From assembly GCF_027925385.1 (NCBI RefSeq), contig NZ_AP027142.1:1904001-1968000 (forward strand): a DNA stretch of 64,000 bases, read 5' to 3'. The notes under the pieces were generated by a model that was given only the letters and a program-made list of their open reading frames with translations, had not been told where the DNA came from and searched no databases. Made by a program: the position numbers and the translations under genes. Origin of the DNA: Methylocystis iwaonis (GTDB lineage: Bacteria; Pseudomonadota; Alphaproteobacteria; Rhizobiales; Beijerinckiaceae). Of this stretch, positions 56,854-64,000 are shown piece after piece (the first letter of the stretch is position 1; every line of letters starts with the position of its first letter).

Positions 56854-57069
56854 ATGTCCGACGTTAGCCTCGAGCCGCAATTTCAGGAAGACTCTGTAAT
56901 CTATATCAGCGACATGAGCGCCGAGCTCGCCGACATGGCGATACGGTCCCAGTTGCCGACGGTCGCCCATCTTCTTCAACTGGCCAGAATCGAAGCCCTA
57001 TCCGTGCTCGACAGAATTCCTGGCCCGAACGGTGCCGATCAATCCAGCGGCGACAAGGCCGCCGCTTGA
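56854..57069 (+). CDS. Small conserved protein, paralogue of 6929-7192
   Basis: The 71-aa soluble protein starts MSDVSLEPQFQEDSV behind AGGAG. The core IYISDMSAELADMAIRSQLP then TVAHLLQLARIEAL (about 16-49) aligns without gaps to residues 37-70 of the protein at 6929-7192. The C-terminal tail is variable. The function is unknown; the helical amphipathic core suggests a protein-binding or dimer module. It converges on the glycosyltransferase gene. Confidence 0.75.
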   Translation: MSDVSLEPQFQEDSVIYISDMSAELADMAIRSQLPTVAHLLQLARIEALSVLDRIPGPNGADQSSGDKAAA

Positions 57070-57113
57070 GCCGCGAGACGCAATTGCGTGGGTGAAGGCG
57101 CGGCGCGCCTTCC

Positions 57114-58085
57114 TCATTCTTTGGCGCGTCCAGATTGCTTGTCTGATTCCACCCGCTCCGCCACGAGATAAAGCGGACGTCCTTTCACCTCGTTGAAAAT
57201 GCGCGCCACATATTCGCCGAGCACGCCCAGCGAGATGAGCTGGACGCCCGAGAAGAAGGCGATCGAGACGACAAGCGTCGGAAAGCCGGGCGTATCGACG
57301 CCGAAAAGCATCGTCCGCACCCAATAATAGCCGGCGAGGCCGAGCGCGAAGATCGAGATCGCGAGCCCTACATAGGTCCAGACCTTGAGGGGAATCGAGG
57401 AGAACGACATCAGCCCGTCCAGCGCGAAGCTGACGAGACGGGTGAAGTTGAATTTCGATACGCCGCTCGCCCGCGCGTCGACCTCGAAAGGCACGCCGAT
57501 CGATTTGAAGCCGATCCAGGCGTAGAGGCCTTTATTGAAACGGGCGCGTTCGCGCATGGAGAGCAAGGCGTCGACCGCCTGCCGATCGAGCAGACGAAAG
57601 TCGCCGGCGCCGGGCGGCAGCGAGACGTCGCCGAATTTCGCCAGCAGCCGGTAGAAAACCTCCGTGAAGATGGTGCGCATCTTCGGGTCGCTCGTCCGGT
57701 CGGCGCGTTGGCCATAGACGTTTTTATAACCCTCCCGCCATTTCTCGACGAATTTGATGATGACTTCGGGCGGGTGCTGCAGGTCGGAATCCATGATGAC
57801 GGCGGCGCGGCCGCGCGCATCGTCGAGACCCGCCGCAATCGCGACCTCCTTGCCGAAATTGCGCGAGAAGGAGAGGGCGCGAAAACGCGGCTCCTGCGCG
57901 CACAGGGCGCGCAATTCTTCCATGCTGGCGTCATGCGAGCCGTCGTCGACGAAGATCGCTTCGAAGCTCACGCCCGCCTGCGCCAGCGCATGCGTGAGCC
58001 GCGCCGCAAGCGGGCGCAAATTGGCGCGCTCGTTGAAGACAGGGATGACGACCGATATATCAGGGGTCTCGATGGTGTCGCTCAT
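57114..58085 (-). CDS. Family 2 glycosyltransferase (DPM/GtrB type)
   Basis: The 323-aa protein has an N-terminal GT-A domain (about 8-230) with ISVVIPVFNERANLRPLAAR, FEAIFVDDGSHDAS, the DxD-like MDSDLQHPPEVI and GDFRLLDRQAVDALL. Two C-terminal membrane helices follow (about 232-256 and 270-295). This layout fits enzymes that make polyprenyl-phosphate sugars (GtrB, ArnC, dolichol-phosphate mannose synthase). It diverges from a YdjC-family deacetylase gene; the pair may modify a glycolipid or polysaccharide. ATG 58085 is chosen since the upstream frame lacks similarity. Confidence 0.9.
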   Translation of the reverse strand: MSDTIETPDISVVIPVFNERANLRPLAARLTHALAQAGVSFEAIFVDDGSHDASMEELRALCAQEPRFRALSFSRNFGKEVAIAAGLDDARGRAAVIMDSDLQHPPEVIIKFVEKWREGYKNVYGQRADRTSDPKMRTIFTEVFYRLLAKFGDVSLPPGAGDFRLLDRQAVDALLSMRERARFNKGLYAWIGFKSIGVPFEVDARASGVSKFNFTRLVSFALDGLMSFSSIPLKVWTYVGLAISIFALGLAGYYWVRTMLFGVDTPGFPTLVVSIAFFSGVQLISLGVLGEYVARIFNEVKGRPLYLVAERVESDKQSGRAKE

Positions 58086-58135
58086 GACGCAGGCTTCAAG
58101 CAGAAATTCGTGGCGCGGCATAGATGGGAGGCGGG

Positions 58136-58996
58136 ATGGCCAAGGCAAATGAGCGGATCGTCGCGCTTTGCGCGGATGATTATGGCCTCTCCCAAGGGGT
58201 TTCGGTCGGCATTTTGAAAGCGCTCGACGCCGGGAGGCTGACGGCCGTCTCGGCGCTGGTCAACGGATCGCATTGGCCGGCGATGGGCCGCGATCTCCTG
58301 CGCCATTGCGAAAACGCCGACGTGGGCCTGCATTTCAACCTCACGCTCGGCCGCCCGCTCTCGCCCATGCCGAAGCTTGCGCCGACTGGGGCGTTTCCCG
58401 CGGTCCGGCAGCTCATCGGCCTCGCTATGGGCGGCAAGCTCCCCATGGAGGAGATTCGCAGTGAAATAGAGCGCCAGCTCGACCGTTTCGAGGCGGTGAT
58501 GGAGCGCCGGCCCGATTTCGTCGACGGGCATCAACATATCCATGGGCTGCCGGGGATTCGCGAAGCGCTGCTCGACGCCATGGCCGCGCGTAAGCTCGCC
58601 GGCCGCGCCTGGGTGCGCGACGCCGCCGACGGGCCGCACCGCATCGCGCTGCGCCGCGCGCATATCGGCAAGGCGCTCGCCGTGCGCGCGCTGACCTCGG
58701 GTCTGCGGCGCGCCGCGAAATGGCGCGGCTTTGCGGTCAATGACGGCTTCTCCGGCTTTTCCGATTTCGATCCGGGGAAGGATTACGCCGAGGCTTTCGA
58801 GACATTTCTGCGCGCGCCGGGTCGGCGTCACCTCATCATGTGCCATCCCGGCCACGTGGACGACGAGTTGAAGGCGCTCGACCCGGTGACGATCACGCGC
58901 GAGCAGGAGCTGGCCTTTCTCTTGTCGTCGCGCATGCCGGAGATGCTGGAGAGGCGGGGGCTGAAACTCGGGCGGCTGAGCGCGGCGTTGAGGTGA
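58136..58996 (+). CDS. ChbG/YdjC (HpnK-like) carbohydrate deacetylase
   Basis: The 286-aa protein starts MAKANERIVALCADDYGLSQ behind GGGAGG. It has the metal-binding Asp pair in CADDYGLS, the histidines in VGLHFNLTLG and DFVDGHQHIHGLPGI, and a late MCHPGHVDDEL, all typical of YdjC deacetylases. These remove acetyl from N-acetylated sugars; the related HpnK deacetylates N-acetylglucosaminyl hopanoids. No other hopanoid gene is adjacent, so HpnK is only one option. The divergent GT2 gene 50 bp away suggests a shared glycan substrate. Confidence 0.87.
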   Translation: MAKANERIVALCADDYGLSQGVSVGILKALDAGRLTAVSALVNGSHWPAMGRDLLRHCENADVGLHFNLTLGRPLSPMPKLAPTGAFPAVRQLIGLAMGGKLPMEEIRSEIERQLDRFEAVMERRPDFVDGHQHIHGLPGIREALLDAMAARKLAGRAWVRDAADGPHRIALRRAHIGKALAVRALTSGLRRAAKWRGFAVNDGFSGFSDFDPGKDYAEAFETFLRAPGRRHLIMCHPGHVDDELKALDPVTITREQELAFLLSSRMPEMLERRGLKLGRLSAALR

Positions 58997-58999
58997 TCG

Positions 59000-59062
59000 A
59001 ATGGACCGCGCGCCTTCAGGCGCGCATTTTTTTGAGCGCGCCTGAAGGCGCGCGGTCCAGCG
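59000..59062. repeat. GGACCGCGCGCC palindrome
   Basis: TGGACCGCGCGCCTTCAGGC GCGC is followed by TTTTTTTGA and then GCGCGCCTGAAGGCGCGCGG TCCA. Besides the outer 20-bp arms each half is itself palindromic (GCGCGCCTTCAGGCGCGC). It lies exactly between the convergent YdjC and nadC stops and may work as a bidirectional terminator. Related pieces lie at 48919 and 49149. Confidence 0.82.
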
Positions 59063-59063
59063 G

Positions 59064-59915
59064 TCAGGCTATTTCTATGTCGAGCCCGAGATCGAGCACT
59101 TTCGCCGAATGCGTCAGCGCGCCGACCGAGATGAGATCGACGCCGGTTTCGGCAATCTCGGCGACGGTGTCGAGCGTGACGCCGCCCGAGGCTTCGCAGA
59201 TCATTCGGCCGCCGACCATCTCGACGGCGCGCCGCAGATCGTCGGGCGTCATATTGTCGAGCAGCACGGCGTCGGCGCCCTCGGCGAGGACGTCTTTTAG
59301 CTGAGCGAGCGTGTCCACCTCGATCTCGATCTTGACGAGATGGCCGACGAAGCGCTTCGCCGCGCGCAGGGCGGGGACCACGCCGCCGGCGACCGCGATA
59401 TGATTGTCCTTGATGAGCACGGCGTCGTCGAGCCCAAAGCGGTGATTGGCGCCGCCGCCGCAGCGCACGGCGTATTTCTCGAAGGCGCGCAGCAGCGGGG
59501 TCGTTTTGCGCGTGTCGCAGACCTTGGCTTTCGTATGCGCGACACGGGCGGCATATTGGGCCGTGAGCGAGGCGACGCCGGAGAGCCGGCCCAGGTAATT
59601 CAGCGCGACGCGTTCGGCGGAGAGAATGGCGCGCGCCGGCCCGTCGATGCGCGCGACGATGGCGCGGGGGGCCACATTGGCGCCGTCCTCGAGCCACGCT
59701 TCGAAGCCGATATTTTGATCCATCCGCCGGAAGGCCGCGCGCGCCAAGGGCAGGCCGGCGACGACGCCCGTCTCCCGCGCGGCGATGACGGCGCGGGCCG
59801 TGGCGCGCGCGGGGATCGTGGCCTGCGTCGTTATATCACCGGCGCGGCCGAGATCCTCCGCCAGAGCGGCGGATATGGCGTCGTCGACGAGAAGAGGAGA
59901 GAGGTCGAAGCTCAT
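59064..59915 (-). CDS. nadC: Nicotinate-nucleotide pyrophosphorylase (carboxylating)
   Basis: NadC converts quinolinate and PRPP to nicotinate mononucleotide in NAD synthesis. The 283-aa protein has [80 protein letters not shown] and [20 protein letters not shown], all family hallmarks. ATG 59915 was chosen; the frame is open upstream through repeat DNA only. The 600-bp tandem repeat separates it from nadB, so read-through from the nadA-nadB transcript is uncertain. Confidence 0.96.
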   Translation of the reverse strand: MSFDLSPLLVDDAISAALAEDLGRAGDITTQATIPARATARAVIAARETGVVAGLPLARAAFRRMDQNIGFEAWLEDGANVAPRAIVARIDGPARAILSAERVALNYLGRLSGVASLTAQYAARVAHTKAKVCDTRKTTPLLRAFEKYAVRCGGGANHRFGLDDAVLIKDNHIAVAGGVVPALRAAKRFVGHLVKIEIEVDTLAQLKDVLAEGADAVLLDNMTPDDLRRAVEMVGGRMICEASGGVTLDTVAEIAETGVDLISVGALTHSAKVLDLGLDIEIA

Positions 59916-59944
59916 GCGCCGTCTCCAATGAGCCACATGACTGG

Positions 59945-60500
59945 CCGCATCTCTCCCTCCCCCTTGCGGGGAGGGGTAGGGGTGGGGGTCGACAATCTCG
60001 GGCGTGAATGCGGCCGGGCCCCACCCGACCCGGCTTCGCCGGGCCACCCTCCCCGCGAGGGGGAGGGATGGGGATCGCGGGCGAGATGGTCGTCAACGCG
60101 TTTGCGGAGAGCATCTCTCGCACGCGCATCCAAGTTATGTATCGCCGGCGCCCGCAGCATCCCTCCCTCCCCCTTGTGGGGAGGGGCAGGGGTGGGGGTC
60201 GACAATCTTGGGCGTGAATGCGGCCGGGCCCCACCCGACCCGGCTTCGCCGGGCCACCCTCCCCGCGAGGGGGAGGGATGGGGATCGCGGGCGAGATTGT
60301 CCTCGGCGCGTTTGCGAAGAGCGTCTCTCGCTCGCGCGTCCAAGTTATGCATCGCCGGCGCCCGCAGCATCCCTCCCTCCCCCTTGCGGGGAGGGGCAGG
60401 GGTGGGGGGCGACAATCTCGGGCGTGATCGGGCTCGGGCCCCACCCGTCCCGGCTTCGCCGGGCCACCCTCCCCGCGAGGGGGAGGGATGGGGATCACGA
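59945..60500. repeat. 210-bp tandem repeat array (about 2.6 units)
   Basis: Units start with CCCTCCCCCTTG at 59955, 60165 and 60375, an exact 210-bp period. Each contains GGGGCAGGGGTGGGGG, CGACAATCTCGGGCGTGA, CCCCACCCGACCCGGCTTCG CC, and CCTCCCCGCGAGGGGGAGGG. The first two units also include a 90-bp spacer with TCCAAGTTATG and CATCGCCGGCGCCCGCAGCA. Because 210 is a multiple of three, long repetitive frames appear on both strands; these are not considered genes. Units differ by scattered substitutions. Confidence 0.9.
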
Positions 60501-60519
60501 CGCAGATTAGCGCGCGCCG

Positions 60520-62064
60520 TCACGTCCCCGCCTCATCGGCGATCCGCAGGGCCTCGGCGAGCGTCATCTGTGAGCGCCGTGCGAAGGCGGGGTCCGGCTG
60601 TGGATAATCCGAGCGGAATTGCGCGCCGCGACTCTCGCGCCGCATCAGCGCCGAGGCGGAGATCATCAGCGCTGTGGTCAGCATATTCGAGACCTCGATG
60701 TCCCGCGCCCGGCTCGATAGCCGGCGGATCGCTTTGATCGCGCCGGAAAGCCCGGCCGCATCGCGGATGACGCCGACATTAGCGGACATGAGGTCGCGCA
60801 ATTCCTCGATGATCGCAAAATCGCTCTCGCGCGCTGAAGCCTCGGCGCGCTCCGCGGCGACGCGCGAATCGATGTCCTGCAAAGGCGTCGCGGCGATGTC
60901 GGCGGCCACGCGCGCGCCGAAGACGACGGCCTCCAGGAGAGAATTGGACGCGAGACGATTCGCCCCATGCACGCCTGTCGAGGCGACTTCGCCGATCGCC
61001 CAGAGGCCGGAGACGCTGGTGCGGCCGCGCGCGTCGGTCCACACGCCGCCCATGTGGTAATGGGCCGCGGGCGCGATCGGGATGGGTTCGCGCACCGGGT
61101 CGATTCCCGCCGCCTTGCAGCTCGCGTAAACGGTCGGGAAACGCGCGGGGAATTCGGCGCCGACAGCGGCGCGGGCGTCGAGGAAGGCGCCGCGTCCCGC
61201 CTTGACGCTGGCGAAGACGCTGCGGGCGACGATGTCGCGCGGGCCCAGCTCTCCCGCCGGGTCGACGTCGAGCAGGAAGCGCCGCCCGTCCCGGTCGACG
61301 ATGATGGCGCCTTCGCCGCGCAGCGCTTCGGTCGCGAGCGGGGCCGGGTCGGCGTTTATATCGATCGCGGTGGGGTGGAACTGCACGAATTCCGCGTCCG
61401 CGACGATGGCGCCGGCGCGCGCCGCCATGGCGAGGCCGCCACCGCGCGACTCGATGGGATTAGTGGTGAGCCGGTAGAGATGGCCGACGCCGCCGGTCGC
61501 GAGCACCAGCGCGGAGCAGGGGATGTCGCAGATGCGCCCCGACGCATGGCGCGCGCGCACGCCGACGACGCGACGGTCGCGCGTGATGATCTCCTGCGCG
61601 GAATAGCCGTCGACGACGGTGATCGACGGGGTCTCGGCGACCTTTCGTTCCAGCGTCTCCATGATGGCGCGGCCGGCTCCGTCGCCCATGACGCGCACGA
61701 CGCGGCGTCGGGAATGGGCGGCCTCGCGAGAGGGCGAGAAAGCGCCGCAATCCTTGCGATCGAAGGGCGCCCCCATGGCGGCGAGATCCTCGACGCGCGC
61801 GCGCGCTTCCTGCGCCATGCCGAGCGCAATTTCAGCGTCCACGACGCCGGCGCCTGCCGCGATCGTATCCTCGGCGTGCCGTTCCGGCGTGTCGCCCTCC
61901 TCGACCGCCGCCGCGATGCCGCCCTGCGCCCAATAGGAGGAGCCGCTCGAGCCGAGCGGCGTCGGCGCCAGAATGGCGACGGGATGCGGCGCGAGCTTCA
62001 GCGCGCAGAAAACCCCGGCGAGACCGCCGCCGACGATGATGATGGGAGGAAGCTTTTTCGGCAT
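60520..62064 (-). CDS. nadB: L-aspartate oxidase
   Basis: NadB oxidises L-aspartate to iminoaspartate with FAD, the first step of de novo NAD synthesis. The 514-aa protein has the FAD-binding IIIVGGGLAGVFCALKLA (about 8-25), SSYWAQGGIAAAVEEGDTPE, VVRVMGDGAGRAIMETLERK, VLATGGVGHLYRLTTNPIES and YHMGGVWTDARGRTSVSGLW AIGE with the active-site region. The C-terminal domain is helical. It starts 3 bp after the DUF4202 stop, so translational coupling is likely. Confidence 0.95.
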   Translation of the reverse strand: MPKKLPPIIIVGGGLAGVFCALKLAPHPVAILAPTPLGSSGSSYWAQGGIAAAVEEGDTPERHAEDTIAAGAGVVDAEIALGMAQEARARVEDLAAMGAPFDRKDCGAFSPSREAAHSRRRVVRVMGDGAGRAIMETLERKVAETPSITVVDGYSAQEIITRDRRVVGVRARHASGRICDIPCSALVLATGGVGHLYRLTTNPIESRGGGLAMAARAGAIVADAEFVQFHPTAIDINADPAPLATEALRGEGAIIVDRDGRRFLLDVDPAGELGPRDIVARSVFASVKAGRGAFLDARAAVGAEFPARFPTVYASCKAAGIDPVREPIPIAPAAHYHMGGVWTDARGRTSVSGLWAIGEVASTGVHGANRLASNSLLEAVVFGARVAADIAATPLQDIDSRVAAERAEASARESDFAIIEELRDLMSANVGVIRDAAGLSGAIKAIRRLSSRARDIEVSNMLTTALMISASALMRRESRGAQFRSDYPQPDPAFARRSQMTLAEALRIADEAGT

Positions 62065-62067
62065 AGG

Positions 62068-62688
62068 CTAATCGAGTGAGACGGCCGCGAGCCGTTCGAG
62101 CGCGGCGGCTTCGCGCGCCACGGCGGCGGCGGCGAGCGCGCGGGCGCGCTCGGGCAGGGGTAAAGCAAGCGCTGCAGCATGGCCCTTGGGGGACATCTTG
62201 CAAAGGGTCTTGCCGAGAATATCGACGATCTTGTCGTCGGAGTAGCCGTCGTATTTGGCGAGGAACTCCTCGAAGTAATGTTCGAGGAAGACGACCGCCG
62301 CGACATTCTCCAAAGCCTGCGATTCCGGGTCTTTTTTCAATTGTTCCTTCCGGATCAGCGCGCCGACATGGGCGATCGCCGCTTCGTCGTAGCCGCTCGC
62401 GCGCATGATCCTGCCGGCGAGCTCGGCGTGATGAGCGCGGCACGTGCGTCGCCAGTCGTTGTAGCCTTTGCGGCCTTCGGGGTAGTCGCCGCGCGCAATC
62501 TCCCAGCGGCGCAGATGCTGCGCGCGGGCGGCGATTTTCAAAAGGTCAGAGGCGTTGGGGTAGAGCGCGGCGAGCCGCGCGCTCATGCGCTCTGCATATA
62601 CTGTCTCGACGGCGCGGCCGTCGACTTTGCGGGGATCTTCGGCGTTGGCGGCGTCGATGGCGGCGAGGGCCGCGTCGAGAGAGGGCAT
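62068..62688 (-). CDS. DUF4202 protein inside the nad cluster
   Basis: The 206-aa soluble protein matches the DUF4202 pattern: LDAALAAIDAANAEDPRKVD, ERMSARLAALYPNASDLLKI AARAQHLRRWEIARGDYPEG, and VVFLEHYFEEFLAKYDGYSD. The conserved HLRRW, CRAHHAELA and FLEHYFEEF histidines and acidic residues recall HD-type helical hydrolases, but no activity is known. It lies between nadA and nadB and is tightly coupled to nadB. Confidence 0.83.
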   Translation of the reverse strand: MPSLDAALAAIDAANAEDPRKVDGRAVETVYAERMSARLAALYPNASDLLKIAARAQHLRRWEIARGDYPEGRKGYNDWRRTCRAHHAELAGRIMRASGYDEAAIAHVGALIRKEQLKKDPESQALENVAAVVFLEHYFEEFLAKYDGYSDDKIVDILGKTLCKMSPKGHAAALALPLPERARALAAAAVAREAAALERLAAVSLD

Positions 62689-62702
62689 GTGGTTTTCCCG
62701 TT

Positions 62703-62820
62703 GCGCCCCCTCCCCAACCCTCCTCCGCTTTGCGGGAGAGGGAGCAGGTTGAGGCCTTCATCGACAGCGCCGATCGTGAGCGTCCCCTCTCCCGCTTGCG
62801 GGGGAGGGACAGGGAGGGGC
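62703..62820. repeat. CCTCCCC-type repeat between nadA and DUF4202
   Basis: GCCCCCTCCCCAACCCTCCT, GCTTTGCGGGAGAGGGAGCA, GTCCCCTCTCCCGCTTGCGG and GGGAGGGACAGGGAGGGG alternate C-rich and G-rich blocks that can pair. It fills the 133-bp gap and ends two bases before the nadA stop. Confidence 0.68.
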
Positions 62821-62821
62821 C

Positions 62822-63922
62822 TCACCCCAGATCGATCATCCGCTGCACGCTTTGCCGCGCGCGGGCGGCCACGGCCGGGTCTACCAAGACCTCCTCGCGG
62901 ATGTCGAGCAGCGCGTCGAGAATCTTCGGCAGCGTAATCCGCTTCATATGCGGGCAGAAATTGCAGGGCCGCACGAATTGCGTGCCCGTCGTCTCCGCCG
63001 CGATATTGTCGGCCATGGAGCATTCGGTGACGAGCAGCACGCGCGCCGGCTTTTTCGTGCGCACATAATCGATCATCGCCGCCGTGGAGCCGGAGAAGTC
63101 CGATACTTCGACGACCTCACGCGGGCATTCGGGATGGGCGATGACCTTGAGGCCCGGATGATCGGCCTTGAAGCCGAGGATTTCGTCGGCGGTGAAAAGC
63201 TCGTGCACTTCGCAGGCGCCGTTCCAGGCGATGATTTTTACCTTCGTCTGCGCGGCGACGTTCTGCGCCAGGAAACGGTCGGGAACCATGATGACGCGGT
63301 CGACGCCGAGGCTCTCCACCACCTTCACGGCGTTGGAGGAGGTGCAGCAGATGTCGACCTCGGCCTTCACTTCGGCGGAGGTGTTCACATAGGCGACCAC
63401 CGGCACGCCCGGATATTTGCGGCGCAGCGCGCGAATGTCGGCAGCCGTGATCGAGGCGGCGAGGGAGCAGCCGGCTTCGGCGTCGGGGATCAACACCGTC
63501 TTTTCAGGGTTCAGGATCTTCGACGTCTCGGCCATGAAATAGACGCCGCCCTGGACGATGACCTCGGCGTCGGATTTCGCCGCAAGCTTGGCGAGCTGCA
63601 GGCTGTCGCCGATATAGTCCGAGACGCAGTGGTAGATTTCCGGCGTCTGGTAATTATGCGCCAGAATCACCGCATTGCGCGTCTTCTTGATGTCATTGAT
63701 CGCCTTTACGTAAGGCGCGTGAAACGGCCATTCGATCGCCGGAATCACCTTGGAGACGCGCTCATAGAGATGCGCCGTCGCCGCCTCGACCTCCGGGGTC
63801 CATTCCAGATTGGGGCGGGGAAGGATCGGAAAGCGGCTTTCGGGCCCCAGGCCCAGCGCGCGCGGACGGATCGTCGGCGCGGGCGCGAGGTCTCTCGTCA
63901 GTTCGGCGGTTTGGGACGTCAT
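62822..63922 (-). CDS. nadA: Quinolinate synthase A
   Basis: NadA condenses iminoaspartate with dihydroxyacetone phosphate to quinolinate using a 4Fe-4S cluster. The 366-aa protein has [25 protein letters not shown], and cluster cysteines in [20 protein letters not shown] and [30 protein letters not shown] and CPREVV are also typical. ATG 63922 follows GAGGGGC; a GTG at 63940 would extend it by six residues. It is the first gene of the nad unit and has a palindrome in its promoter region. Confidence 0.96.
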   Translation of the reverse strand: MTSQTAELTRDLAPAPTIRPRALGLGPESRFPILPRPNLEWTPEVEAATAHLYERVSKVIPAIEWPFHAPYVKAINDIKKTRNAVILAHNYQTPEIYHCVSDYIGDSLQLAKLAAKSDAEVIVQGGVYFMAETSKILNPEKTVLIPDAEAGCSLAASITAADIRALRRKYPGVPVVAYVNTSAEVKAEVDICCTSSNAVKVVESLGVDRVIMVPDRFLAQNVAAQTKVKIIAWNGACEVHELFTADEILGFKADHPGLKVIAHPECPREVVEVSDFSGSTAAMIDYVRTKKPARVLLVTECSMADNIAAETTGTQFVRPCNFCPHMKRITLPKILDALLDIREEVLVDPAVAARARQSVQRMIDLG

Positions 63923-63964
63923 GGCTCGCTTGCCCCTCACAGTAGTCGACGTCTACGCGGCCTA

Positions 63965-63983
63965 TATACTCAAAGTGAGTATA
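63965..63983. promoter_or_regulatory. Candidate operator of the nad genes (19-bp palindrome)
   Basis: TATACTCA-AAG-TGAGTATA is a perfect 8-bp inverted repeat centred 52 bp upstream of the nadA ATG. Alphaproteobacterial nad operons are often controlled by NadQ or NrtR-type repressors. I believe NadQ is the better candidate but cannot verify the consensus. No regulator gene is in the window. Confidence 0.6.
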
Positions 63984-64000
63984 AGGTGGCCCTACAAAAA

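Noticed and set aside
59340..60737. Long repetitive open frames on both strands through the 210-bp array
   Set aside because: The 210-bp period is a multiple of three, so any stop-free unit produces repeats in frame. The frames also run into nadC or nadB in the wrong phase.

Overview
The window is a 64 kb piece of a GC-rich alphaproteobacterial chromosome. The order Hyphomicrobiales (Rhizobiales) is indicated by RcdA and CpdR, by CtrA-type promoter boxes, by an RpoH-type promoter with a ROSE-like RNA thermometer, and by dispersed palindromic repeats. A Methylocystis/Methylosinus-like methanotroph is possible (copper receptor, overall gene flavour), but that is inference: no methane-oxidation gene is present. 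There are no rRNA genes, tRNA genes that I could recognise, phage, IS transposases or CRISPR arrays. Most genes are housekeeping.

Layout. 0-7 kb: an acyl-CoA dehydrogenase-like flavoprotein, a CBS-domain protein, exonuclease III, a DUF697 membrane protein, an orphan ParD-like antitoxin, then plsY-dprA. 7-13 kb: ruvX diverging from gatC-gatA-chorismate mutase, a VapBC/FitAB-type module, and gatB on its own. 13-19 kb: a lysine-rich histone H1-like protein, hemB, a DUF2383 protein, a DUF1036 protein, pyruvate kinase, a GNAT enzyme and an inositol monophosphatase. 19-26 kb: a cell-cycle neighbourhood with a small CtrA-box gene, rcdA with its own CtrA box, rpmE, two unrecognised or envelope-type genes (an unknown protein and an SGNH hydrolase), cpdR, an N-formylglutamate amidohydrolase and hisN. 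26-33 kb: a lysophospholipase-like hydrolase, a periplasmic thioredoxin-like protein, an OprC/NosA-type copper TonB receptor with a DUF2946 partner, and a heat-shock hsp20. 33-41 kb: gltB and gltD, separated by a VapC/AbrB-type toxin-antitoxin pair. 41-52 kb: envelope genes (L,D-transpeptidase, DUF459 SGNH protein, plsC, DUF218, ftsEX), RNase T2, rlmJ, a GST and a Kbp-like BON-LysM protein. 52-59 kb: murJ, a GGDEF protein, a GT2 glycosyltransferase and a YdjC-type deacetylase. 59-64 kb: a nadA-DUF4202-nadB-nadC cluster behind a 19-bp palindrome.

How the parts relate. RcdA and CpdR are both adaptors for ClpXP proteolysis of CtrA, and they lie within 4 kb of each other. The rcdA promoter and the promoter of a neighbouring 86-aa membrane protein each carry an exact TTAA-N7-TTAA box, so feedback by CtrA on its own degradation factors is plausible, and the small protein becomes a new candidate member of the circuit. 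The nad genes encode quinolinate synthesis from aspartate and its conversion to nicotinate mononucleotide.

Intergenic space is unusually full of repeats. At least five families occur: a 130-270 bp modular MITE-like element in six copies, a GAGCGC palindrome in three, a CTTCGAGAC/CTCAGGATGAGG family in three, a GGACCGCGCGCC palindrome, and a CCTCCCC...GGGGAGG family that includes a 210-bp tandem array. Several copies touch or supply the stop codon of the adjacent gene.
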